A stretch of 64,000 nt of DNA from Rohdeia sp041398665. GTDB taxonomy: Bacteria; Planctomycetota; UBA1135; GCA-002686595. Position 1 is the first letter of the stretch; every line of letters starts with the position of its first letter. The DNA is taken from the NCBI GenBank assembly GCA_041398665.1, contig JAWKUH010000019.1:1-64000 (forward strand), given 5' to 3'. Position numbers and translations under genes: made by a program. Below are positions 28,060-36,908 of the stretch, piece by piece. The notes under the pieces were generated by a model. It was not told the DNA's origin, did no database searches, and worked only from the letters and a program-made list of their open reading frames with translations.

Positions 28060-29797
28060 TCAGTCCCGGACGAGCAGTTCCACGACGCCCGGGGCGCGCG
28101 CGGTCGAAGACTCCACGTCGAAGGCTCGCCGTGCAGCGCACGGCCCGCGCGGTCGCGGTTCGGTTCAGGCGGGCGGAGGAACCGAACACGCGTCGGCCGC
28201 GAGCGTCGGCCCGTCCGGGCCCCAGGCGAACTCCGCGTAGCCCATCGGCGCGAGCCGCGTCCACGGGTTCTCGCGCCCGTGATCCTCGGACGCGAGCCGG
28301 ACGTCGAAGGACGAGGCGGGGCCCAGGTGCTCGTCGTCCGCGCGGTGGTTCTGGTAGCTGCCGACGACGACGCCGCCGTGCCCAGGTTCGAAGGCGAGGC
28401 GCACCGACCTCGAGTGCGGGCTCGCACCCGAGAAGGTCGGCACTGACATCGCTGCTCCGAGTCCGGGCATGTTCTCGAACAGGTCCAGGAAGACCGGGCG
28501 GAAGCCGTCGGCTCGAATCATCGCGCGGATCGGATGTGGAAGCTCGCCGAGCACGAAGTGGGTGCGCGCGATTCGCGCGTCGTCACCTGATGACTCCTCG
28601 AAGATCAACGGGACGACGTGAAACGCCGAGCCACGTGCGCCGAGGACCGTCGCGCCGTTGCCATAGAGCACGAGGTCGGCGGCATCGACATCGACGTCAC
28701 CTGCGAGCTCGAAGACGAACTCGTAGTCGGCGACTTCGCCTTCCAGCACGGAAGGTCCGATCTCGAGCTGAGGTACTCCACCCGGTGTCCCCTCCTCGAC
28801 CCAAGCCGCGTACTCGTCGAGTCTCAGCCCGGACAGCGGGCGCAGGAAGACAGGCTCCTCGGTGGCGAACACGTCGACCGTCGTGCTCCAGACGAAGCCA
28901 CTCTCCTCGGCCCTCGCGGTCGGCCACATCGGCAAGGGAACGAGTGCAACGTGCTCGCCGCCCGTATCCGCGACCTCGAACCACGGGAACACCGGCCCGA
29001 ACAACGAAGATCCTACGGACTCGCTTCCGACCGCGCTTTCCTCGGCACTGTCACTCGACGAGTCGTCCATCTCGCCACCCCCGATCTCTCGGGCCATAAG
29101 TGCTGTTTCAGCACTTTCAACGCGACGACCGACTGGTCCACGAGCCGCAGCGTCAATTCCGTCGGCCCCGGCGGCAACGTCCGTCCACCGCGGATCGGCC
29201 CCGCGACGCCGAGCGCGATCGTCCAGTTCGCGCCCCTCGAGCAACCACCCACGTCGAACGTCCACTCCTTGCCGAGGATCGTGCCAGCACGCGGCGCGTC
29301 TCGCGCTCACCGCCGTCGGCCCAGCGCGCGTCGAGGCTCGCACCACGCGGGCAGGCGCGGGCCCGCGATGAAGTCGGGCGCGACGACGACGAGTCGCAGC
29401 GACGCGGGCTCCGTCGACGTCGAGTCCTCCTCCTCGAGCGCGGGGCGAGCAACTCCGCCGCTCGCTCGTCCTCGTCCGCGGACGGCGCGGGCGCCGCGCG
29501 CCGCGTCGAACCGTCCTCGACGCCCGAGGTCGCGTCCTCGCGCTCGCTCGCCGGCTCCGCCTGTGCCGCAGGCTCGACGACGCGCGCGAGCTCGACCTCG
29601 CCGAGCGGCGCGCGCGCGCTCGTGGCGCCTCCGCGCGGCTCGACCTCGAGGCCGCCGTCCGTCGCGACCGACAGCGCGAGCCACGCTCCGACCACCGCGA
29701 GTGCGACGAGCACGAGACCGACGACCACGCGGTTCGACGCAGCGCCGCGTCGCCGCGCGGCGGGCCGCACCGTTCGGGGCTGGAGATCACGACGCAT
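28060..29797 (-). pseudogene. Frameshifted membrane-anchored protein, first of tandem trio
   Basis: An ATG at 29797 starts MRRDLQPRTVRPAARRRGAA, with a transmembrane helix NRVVVGLVLVALAVVGAWLA and a Pro/Glu/Ala-rich linker. After a frame change come LRLVVVAPDFIAGPRLPAWC and GKEWTFDVGGCSRGANWTIA; after another comes a long intact stretch (29090-28165) with SSLFGPVFPWFEVADTGGEH and LAFEPGHGGVVVGSYQNHRA. A last shift probably gives the end GVVELLVRD near 28060. FEPGHGGVVV matches FEPGDGGVVI of the next gene, linking the trio. The promoter should lie in the 149 bp shared with the divergent aldolase/dehydrogenase gene. Confidence 0.6.
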
Positions 29798-29946
29798 CGT
29801 TTCGTTCGGGCCCGGAGCGCAGCACTTCGGACCGCGGCACCCGACGAGGGTACGCCGCGGGTCTTCCCGGCAGCGCCACCGGGTACCCTCTCCGCTCCAC
29901 CCCCGCGACCCGCACCCTCCCCCCACCGATCCCACCAGGACGTCAC

Positions 29947-32055
29947 GTGAAGAGCCGCTGGAACCACGCCGAGGCACAGGAGTACGTCACGAGGTTCGCC
30001 GACGCCGGCGAGGACCTCGCCCTGCGCACCTACACCTCGCGACTGCTGGGCGCCGACGGCGCGCTCGTGCTGCACGGCGGCGGCAACACGTCGGTGAAGA
30101 CGCGCACGAAGGACGTCTTCGGCAACGAGATCGACGTGGTGTGCGTGAAGGGCTCGGGGTGGGACCTCGCGTCGATCGAGCCCGCGGGGTTGCCGGCGTG
30201 CGAACTCGAGCCGCTGCGCCGACTGCGCGCGCTCGACGCGCTCTCCGACGAGGAGATGGTGAACCAGGTGCGGAGCCGCCTGCTCGACAGCAAGGCTCCG
30301 ACGCCGTCGGTCGAGGCGCTCCTGCACGCGTTCCTGCCGCACAAGTTCGTCGACCACACGCACGCCGACGCCGTCTGCATCCTCTCGAACCAGCCGAACG
30401 GCGAGGAGCTGGTGCGCGAGGCGCTCGGCCCGAAGGTGCTCGTCCTGCCCTGGATCATGCCGGGCTTCCCGCTCGCGAAGGCCGTCGTCGACGCGTACGA
30501 GTCGCAACCGGACTGCGAGGGCATCGCGTTGCTCGGCCACGGGCACTTCACCTTCGGCGACGACGCGCAGACGAGCTACGAGCGCATGATCGATCAGGTG
30601 GCGCGCGCGGAGCACGTCGCCGAGCGGCTCGCGCGGTCCGTGCACCGCGTCACGATCCCCGCAGAGCCGATCGACCGCGGCGCCGTGGCGAAGCTCGCCG
30701 CGAAGGTCGCCCCCGTGGTGCGCGGCGCGCTCGCGGACGTCGCCGAGTCGGAGTGGGGCCCGCAGCAGCGGCGCGTCGTCACGTCGTGGCGCGGCGACGA
30801 CGACCTCGTGGCCTTCGCGAACTCGCCGGCGGCGCCCGAGCTGTGCAGCTTCGGACCGCTGACGCCCGACCACGTGATCCGGACGAAGGCGCGCTACCTC
30901 GCGCTGACGAAGGAGGAGGCGCTCGACGGCGCGAAGGCGCGCGCCGCGGTCGCGAGGTACGAGGCGCGCTACGCCGCCTACTTCGAGGCCTGCAAGCACC
31001 GGGTCGCGTTCGAGGCGAGGATGCTCTCGCCGAAACCCGTCGTCGCCGTCGTCGAGGGCGTCGGCGTCCTGGCGCACGGCGCGAACGCGAAGGCCGCGCG
31101 GATCGCCGGCGACATCGCGGAGCACACGCTGCGCGGCAAGGCGCTGGGTCACGCCATCGGCTCCTACCGCGGTCTCGGCGACGAGGAGCTGTTCGAGATG
31201 GAGTACTGGTCGCTCGAGCAGGCCAAGCTCGGCAAGGCCGTCCATCCGCTCCTCGCGGGTCGCGTCGCGCTCGTGACCGGAGCGGGCGGTGCGATCGGGC
31301 TCGGCATCGCCGAGGCGCTGCTCGCGAACGGCGCGGCGGCGTTCCTCACGGACGTCGACCCCGCGCGGCTCGAGACCGTGCGCGCGCGCGTCGCCTAGAA
31401 GTACGGCTCGGCCAACGTCGCAGCGGCGACCGCGGACGTGACGGACGGGAGCGCGGTCGAGGCGCTCTTCGACGCCTGCGCGCGCGCCTTCGGCGGCGTC
31501 GACGTCGTCGTCCCGAACGCCGGCATCGCGCACGTCAGCACGATCGAGCAGATGGACGCCGACCGCTTCCGCAAGGTCGTCGACGTCAACCTGACGGGGA
31601 CGATGTTCGTGATCGAGCACGCGGCCCGCGTGCTGCGCGCCCAGGGCACGGGCGGCGCCGTCGTCGTCCAGGCCAGCAAGAACGTCTTCGCCCCCGGCGC
31701 GTCGTTCGGCGCCTACTCCGCCTCGAAGGCCGGCGCGCACCAGTTGGGTCGCGTCGCGGCGCTCGAACTGGCCGAACTCGGCGTGTCCGTCAACATGGTC
31801 AACGCCGACGCCGTGTTCGGCGACGACGAGGTGCCGAGCGGCCTGTGGGAGATGGTGGGACCCGAGCGCATGCGCTCGCGCGGTCTCGATCCCGCGGGCT
31901 TGCGGGAACACTACCGGCAGCGCAACCTTCTCAAGTCGACCGTGCTCCCGCGCCACGTGGGAGAAGCGGTCGTCTTCCTCGCCTCCGGGCTCACGCCGAC
32001 GACGGGTGCCACCGTGCCCGTCGACGGCGGGATCCCCGAGGCGTTCCCTCGCTGA
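29947..32055 (+). pseudogene. rhaEW: Bifunctional rhamnulose-1-phosphate aldolase / short-chain dehydrogenase, interrupted by one TAG
   Basis: One frame of 703 codons from GTG 29947 to the stop at 32055 is broken only by a TAG at 31396-31398 (codon 484). The N-terminal half is a class II aldolase: HGGGNTSVKTRTKDVFGNEI, metal-binding HTHADAVC, and HGHFTFG. The C-terminal half is an SDR: TGAGGAIGLG, PNAGIAHVS, and Tyr/Lys in YSASKAGAH. This domain order and length fit the RhaD-type aldolase fused to lactaldehyde dehydrogenase in L-rhamnose breakdown (Bacillus YuxG/RhaEW type). The stop sits in RVA-stop-KYG just after the first SDR strands, where GAG would restore a normal sequence. No other rhamnose gene is nearby, so the substrate is tentative. 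Confidence 0.85.
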
Positions 32056-32111
32056 GCATCAACGTCACGGCTCACGCGGCCCCCCCGATCCGCGCTGCCC
32101 GTCCGAGCCCC

Positions 32112-33452
32112 ATGGATCCCATCCGACTCCTGCGCGCGTTGGTCGTCGTCGCGCTCTCGCTCGCGTGTGCCGCGGCACCCTCCGGGTTCGGCGAACAGGA
32201 GCGGAGCGATGGCGGCGCCGTCGCTCCGCCGATCGTCGAGTTCCCGGCGGTCGAGCGGCCCAACGTCGTCGTGGTCGTGATCGACGACATGGCGTGGGAG
32301 GACCTCTACTTCGTCCCGACGCCGAACATGTCGCGCCTGATCCAGCGCGGTCGGCTCTACACGAACTTCTACGGGCACCCCGTGTGCTCGCCGTCGCGCG
32401 TCGGGCTGTTGTTCGGCCTCCAGGGCTCACGGCTCGGGATCACGAGCGCCATCGACCTCGCGAGCCGGTCGGACATCGGCGTGCCGGTCGACGAGGTCTC
32501 GATCGGGACGTCGCTGCACGTCGCGGGCTACGCGACGGCTCTGTTCGGCAAGTGGCACGTCTCGTCGGACGAAGCGGGCATGCGCGAACTCGCGCGCGTC
32601 TTCGGGTTCGAGGCCTGGCACGCCGGGCACCGCTCGACGCTGGGCACCGACGGTCGCGGCTCGCAGTACGGTTGGCCGCGGCTCGACGACAGCATCCTCA
32701 CCACCGATCCGAGGTACGCGAGCGAGTCGGTCGCCGCGGCCTTCGCCGACTGGTGGCACTCGCCCGACGAGCGGCCGCGCTTCGCCGTGGTGAGCCTGTT
32801 CACGCCGCACGAGCCCTTCTCGCCGCCGCCCGCCGAGCTCCTCCCCGAGGGTGAGTCGGTGCCGACGGCCGACCAGCCGGAACGCGTCCGCTTCGAGTCC
32901 GCCGTGATGGCCCTCGACACGATCGTCGGTCGCGTCGCCGAGACCGTCGACCTCTCGAACACGCTGCTCTTCGTGCTGCCGGACAACGGCACGCCCTTCT
33001 CCGCCAAGCCGCCGTCCAAGTGGTACAAGGGCTACAAGCTCACGTGTTGGCAGGGCGGCGTGCACATGCCCATGTTCGTCCTCGGTCCGGGCGTGGCGCG
33101 CGGGACGAGCGACCACCTGACGCACATCATCGACCTGCCGCGCACGATCCTCGAGGAGTGCGGCGCACCGCCGAGCTTCGGGTACACGGACTCGCGGAGC
33201 TTCAGGGCGAGCCTGTCCGGCGCGCAGGAGCCGAGGGAACCGATCTTCCTCCAGTACGAGAACGAGCTCCGGGTCCCCGTGATGCACCCGTCGTGCTGGG
33301 CGGTGGTGGACTCCGACGGCTACAAGTTGATCGAGTCCGGGAACACGCTCCAGCTCTTCCACCTGCCGACGGATCCGCGCGAGCGGACGCCCGTCCTCGA
33401 CCGGGAGCGCATCACCGCGCTCGAGAGCGTCGCCAAGGAGTTCCTCGAGTGA
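32112..33452 (+). CDS. Secreted type I sulfatase (formylglycine-type)
   Basis: A 446-aa exported sulfatase with a signal peptide (RALVVVALSLACAAAPSG). The metal ligands are Asp57-Asp58 in VVVVVIDDMAW. The formylglycine motif C-S-P-S-R is at residues 91-95, with GKWH around 145-148, TPHEP around 230 and the second metal pair Asp289-Asn290 in LPDNG. All positions needed for sulfate-ester hydrolysis are present; it would need a formylglycine-generating enzyme or maturase from elsewhere in the genome. The likely substrate is a sulfated polysaccharide. Its stop overlaps the GTG of the next, degenerate sulfatase homologue, so both are probably made together. Confidence 0.92.
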   Translation: MDPIRLLRALVVVALSLACAAAPSGFGEQERSDGGAVAPPIVEFPAVERPNVVVVVIDDMAWEDLYFVPTPNMSRLIQRGRLYTNFYGHPVCSPSRVGLLFGLQGSRLGITSAIDLASRSDIGVPVDEVSIGTSLHVAGYATALFGKWHVSSDEAGMRELARVFGFEAWHAGHRSTLGTDGRGSQYGWPRLDDSILTTDPRYASESVAAAFADWWHSPDERPRFAVVSLFTPHEPFSPPPAELLPEGESVPTADQPERVRFESAVMALDTIVGRVAETVDLSNTLLFVLPDNGTPFSAKPPSKWYKGYKLTCWQGGVHMPMFVLGPGVARGTSDHLTHIIDLPRTILEECGAPPSFGYTDSRSFRASLSGAQEPREPIFLQYENELRVPVMHPSCWAVVDSDGYKLIESGNTLQLFHLPTDPRERTPVLDRERITALESVAKEFLE

Positions 33453-34717
33453 GGCGGAGCGCACCGTTCCTCGGGCTCGCGCTGTCGGCGCTGCTCCTCC
33501 TGTTCCTCACCGCACCGAGCGGCGCCGCCGCGAGCGACGGCGGTCAGGAAGCGGGTGCGCCGAGCGGTCCCACCGAGTTCGTCGTCCTCGTCCTCGAGGG
33601 CGTCTCGAGCGCCGACGTCGCGCGGGTCGACACGCCCAACCTCGACGCGCTCGCTCCGCGCTCCATGCGCTTCGACGGTCTGCAGGTCGATCCCTCGGCG
33701 CCGCCCACGCGCTTCGCACTCACCTTCGGTGCCTACGGTTCGCGCGAGTCGATCGGCGGCGCGATCTGGCCGAACAAGGCCCCGCGTGGCGTGCCCGTGC
33801 GACGCATCGCGCTCCCGCAGGTGCTGGCGACGCGCGGCTACCGGACGGCGTTGGTCGGACGCTGGGGTCTCAGTTCGCAGGCCGACGGATTTCCGCCGGA
33901 GTCGGCGCGGAGGTTCGGGTTCCAGACGTGGCGCGCCGGTCGTGCCTACGACGCGAGCGTCGTCGACCGTCGGATCCCACGCGGTCGCGACCGCGTCGAC
34001 GACGGGCAGACGAGCCCCTTCGGCGAACACGAGGGTCTCGCGGTCACCGACGCCTTCGGCGCGTACTGGTCGGAGCCGTCGTCGCGGCCGCGCTTCGCCC
34101 TCGTGATCGTCCCGGACACGAGCGCCGTCGCTCCGCCGCCGAGCGCGTTGCTGCCCGCGGACCTGGTCGTCGGCGACGACGATCGATCGCGGTGGGACGC
34201 GCAGACGCTCGCCGCCGACGCGATCGTCGGTCGCGTGAAGGCGGCGATCGACCCCGCGCGTACGACGCTCTTCGTTCTGCTCGAGCCGCGCGCGACGGAG
34301 AGCGACACGCTGGCGGCGATCGACGGCGCGATGCTGGTCGCGGGTCGCGGTGTGACGGCGGGGACGAGCCCGACGCTCTGCCACCCCGTCGACGTGCCGC
34401 GCACGATCCTCGCACTCGCGGGGTGCGAGGTGCCGGCGGGACAGTTCGAGGACGGCGTCGACCTGTCGGCGGCGCTCGGCGGCGGCACCGTCGAGCACGG
34501 TCCCGTGCTGTGCCGCGCCTTCGAACCCAACGGGCCCGGACCGAACGACTCCGGGCGCTCCGCCGCCGTGTCGCAGGACGGCGTGGTGCTCGTCACGGAG
34601 GGCGCGCAGGAGCGCGCGGTCGACCTGGCGCGGAGTCCGGAGTCCGCGCCGGCGATCCCGCTCGACGACCCGCGGCTCGAGACGCTGCGCGCGTTCCCGC
34701 TATCGATCGAACGCTGA
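33449..34717 (+). CDS. Catalytically dead sulfatase-fold protein
   Basis: A 422-aa secreted protein starting at GTG 33449, inside the GTGA overlap with the active sulfatase. After a signal peptide (FLGLALSALLLLFLTAPSGA) it follows the neighbour's sulfatase layout block by block: DTPNLDALAPRSMRFDG, GYRTALVGRWGLSSQADGFP, RFGFQTWRAGR, and VDVPRTILALAG near the end. Every catalytic feature is replaced. The DD metal pair is EG (50-51), CxPSR is APPTR (84-88), GKWH is GRWG (137-140), and the late DN pair is missing (LLEPRATES). The frame is intact with normal codon use, so this is a maintained pseudo-enzyme rather than a decaying gene. It may be a regulatory or substrate-binding partner. Confidence 0.85.
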   Translation: MRRSAPFLGLALSALLLLFLTAPSGAAASDGGQEAGAPSGPTEFVVLVLEGVSSADVARVDTPNLDALAPRSMRFDGLQVDPSAPPTRFALTFGAYGSRESIGGAIWPNKAPRGVPVRRIALPQVLATRGYRTALVGRWGLSSQADGFPPESARRFGFQTWRAGRAYDASVVDRRIPRGRDRVDDGQTSPFGEHEGLAVTDAFGAYWSEPSSRPRFALVIVPDTSAVAPPPSALLPADLVVGDDDRSRWDAQTLAADAIVGRVKAAIDPARTTLFVLLEPRATESDTLAAIDGAMLVAGRGVTAGTSPTLCHPVDVPRTILALAGCEVPAGQFEDGVDLSAALGGGTVEHGPVLCRAFEPNGPGPNDSGRSAAVSQDGVVLVTEGAQERAVDLARSPESAPAIPLDDPRLETLRAFPLSIER

Positions 34718-34756
34718 CGGGTCGGTCGGGACCGGTCCGCTGCGAGCGGCCCGCGC

Positions 34757-36034
34757 TCAATCGCCGACGCGCTGCAGCACGAGTTCCACGCGCGACGCGA
34801 GGTCGTCCCCGCGCGGCACGCGGAGCACGCGGGACTCCTCCAACCACCGCGCGAGCAGCCCCTCGACCACGAGTTGGAACCGCAGCTGGATCCACGGGTC
34901 GGTCGAACGCACGCCGTCGTCCTCGAGCGGCAACGCGCCGTGCGGGAGCAGCACGACGAGTTCGCCCTCCTCCGCGGCCCCGCGCACCTCGGCCAGGAAC
35001 GCGTCGGTCGCGGTGCGGTCGTCGACGAGACCGTAGTGCAGCCAGAAGGCGGCGAAGTCGACGTGCGAACGGTCGGCGACGTAGCCGCCGTGCGACTCGG
35101 TCGCCCGTCGTTCGGCGTCGCGCTGCTCGACCCACAGCTCGTGCACGAGCGCGCGAAGGCCGTGCTGGTCGAGCCGGTGCAGGTCGAATCCCGACTCGAG
35201 GCGGCGGCGCATGCCCTCCTCGACGTAGGGCAGTTCGAGGCGCTGCGCGAGCGCCCGGGCGAGCGTGGTCTTGCCGGTTCCGGCCGATCCCGAGAGCGCG
35301 ATGCGTCGGATCGGTGCGCCGCTCGCCCTCGCCGCGTCGTGCACCGCCGCGTCGAACAGCCACGGACGCTCGCCGAACGTCTGCAGCACGGCGCCGGGAC
35401 GACTCACGAGCAGCTCGGTGCACGAGCCGACCGCGGGCGCGAAGCGCAGCGCCTGGTCGCCCGGCACGCCGAGCAGCTCGCACAGGATCGCGCGGATCGG
35501 ACCGACGTGCGTCGCGATCGCGACGGTGCGTCCGCTCCACGACGGGAGGCGCTCGCGCAGGAACGCAGCGACGCGCGCGAACATCGCCTCCATCGACTCG
35601 CCGCCGGGCGGCGCGACGTGGAAGTAGTCCGCCCAGTAGGCGTTGATCGCGGCGCCCTCGTGCTTCGAGACCTCGTCCCACGCGCGTCCTTCCCAGGCGC
35701 CCATCGACTGCTCGCGCAGGACGGGCAGCGCCTCGAACCCGGCTCCGGTGCGCGCCGCGACGCGTTCGCCGAGGTCGCGGCAGCGCACGAGGTCGCTCGC
35801 GACGACGACGTCGGGCACCTGCGCATGAGCCGCGAGCCACTGCGCGACGGCGTCGTGCTGGCGCGAGCCGCGCGCGCTGAGCGGGAGGTCGATCTGCCCG
35901 CGCACGAGCCGCTGCTCGAACGCGGCGACCTCGCCGTGCCGGAGCAGCACGAGGCGCGCGACCTCGTGCTCCGGCATGACCGCGAGCGTGTCCGCGCCGA
36001 ACCCGCCGCCGGTGGCCTGGCCGCCGTCGGTCAC
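34757..36034 (-). CDS. Histidine phosphatase fused to P-loop kinase/ATPase domain
   Basis: A 425-aa two-domain protein. Residues about 25-215 are a phosphoglycerate-mutase-type histidine phosphatase: LLRHGEV (catalytic His about 33), R-box DLVRCRDLGERVA, and the second His in IATHVGPIR (about 176). Residues about 243-425 are a P-loop domain with Walker A GSAGTGKTTLAR (249-260), followed by YVADRSHVDFAAFWLHYGLV. That resembles AAA_28/NadR-like nucleoside or cofactor kinases. The GTG start at 36034 overlaps the tatD stop, so the pair is co-translated. Combining a phosphatase and a kinase-like domain suggests turnover of a small phosphorylated metabolite; this is inference. Confidence 0.82.
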   Translation of the reverse strand: MTDGGQATGGGFGADTLAVMPEHEVARLVLLRHGEVAAFEQRLVRGQIDLPLSARGSRQHDAVAQWLAAHAQVPDVVVASDLVRCRDLGERVAARTGAGFEALPVLREQSMGAWEGRAWDEVSKHEGAAINAYWADYFHVAPPGGESMEAMFARVAAFLRERLPSWSGRTVAIATHVGPIRAILCELLGVPGDQALRFAPAVGSCTELLVSRPGAVLQTFGERPWLFDAAVHDAARASGAPIRRIALSGSAGTGKTTLARALAQRLELPYVEEGMRRRLESGFDLHRLDQHGLRALVHELWVEQRDAERRATESHGGYVADRSHVDFAAFWLHYGLVDDRTATDAFLAEVRGAAEEGELVVLLPHGALPLEDDGVRSTDPWIQLRFQLVVEGLLARWLEESRVLRVPRGDDLASRVELVLQRVGD

Positions 36035-36837
36035 GGCGCGAAGCCCGCGCGGTCGAAGTCGAAGAAGGCCTCGGCCGTGCGCGTGCTCGCCTCGGCGACG
36101 CGTTCCGGCGTGCGCCCCGTCGCGCTCGCGATCGTCCGCACGACCTCGGAGAGGTACGCCGGCTCGTTGCGGCGCGACCGGGGCTTCGGACGCAAGGTCC
36201 TGGGCAAGAGATAGGGCGCGTCGGTCTCGACCATCAGGCGGTCCTCGGGGATCAGGCCGACGACGTCGAGCAGGTGCGCGCCGCGGCGCTCGTCGCAGAT
36301 CCAACCGGTGATGCCGACGTGGAAGTCGTGCTCGAGGTACGCCTCGAGGTCCTCTCGCGACCCGGTGAAGCAGTGGACGACGACGCGCGACAGACGGTCG
36401 CGCACGGGCCCCACGGCGTCGAGCATCGCCTCGCGCGCCTCGCGTTCGTGGAGGTAGAGCGGCAGCCCGGTCTCGATCGCGAGCTCGAGGTGCGCGTCGA
36501 CGCAGCGCCGCTGGCTCGCCTCGTCCGACCACATGCGCGCGAAGTCGAATCCGCACTCCCCCACCGCGACGATCCCGGGCAGCGCCGCGAGCTCGCGCAG
36601 CGCCGCGACGTCGTCGGGCCCGAACTCGCCCGCGGAGTGCGGGTGCACGCCGGCCGTGGCGAAGAGCGTCCCGCGGTGCGAGCCCGCGAGCTCCACCGCG
36701 CGCCGCACGTCGGGCACGTTCAGTCCGAGGACGACCATGCGGTCGACTCCGGCCGCGACCGCGCGCGCGATCACGTCGGCGCGGTCCGCGTCGAACTGCG
36801 AACTCGTGAGGTTGGCGGCGATGTCGACGAGGCGCAT
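36031..36837 (-). CDS. tatD: TatD-family metal-dependent deoxyribonuclease
   Basis: A 268-aa protein of normal TatD length that matches the E. coli protein closely: DIAANLTSSQFDADRADV at the start, TAGVHPHSAGEF, VGECGFDFAR, HCFTGSREDLEAYL, GITGWICDERRG, and ETDAPYLLPRTLRPKPRSRR with NEPAYL. These carry the metal-binding His/Glu/Asp ligands of the TIM-barrel hydrolase. The role is 3'-5' DNA trimming in repair and quality control. The ATG at 36837 is 71 bp from the divergent SNF2 gene start. Confidence 0.93.
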   Translation of the reverse strand: MRLVDIAANLTSSQFDADRADVIARAVAAGVDRMVVLGLNVPDVRRAVELAGSHRGTLFATAGVHPHSAGEFGPDDVAALRELAALPGIVAVGECGFDFARMWSDEASQRRCVDAHLELAIETGLPLYLHEREAREAMLDAVGPVRDRLSRVVVHCFTGSREDLEAYLEHDFHVGITGWICDERRGAHLLDVVGLIPEDRLMVETDAPYLLPRTLRPKPRSRRNEPAYLSEVVRTIASATGRTPERVAEASTRTAEAFFDFDRAGFAP

Positions 36838-36908
36838 GGGCGCGGAATCGTAGCGCGGCGGGCTCCCCGCCCGTTCCGTGCGGCCCACCGCGCTACCATC
36901 GTCGCCCC

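Noticed and set aside
29100..33452. A 1,450-codon plus-strand frame
   Set aside because: Only the final part is the sulfatase; upstream it is an out-of-frame reading of the aldolase/dehydrogenase gene.
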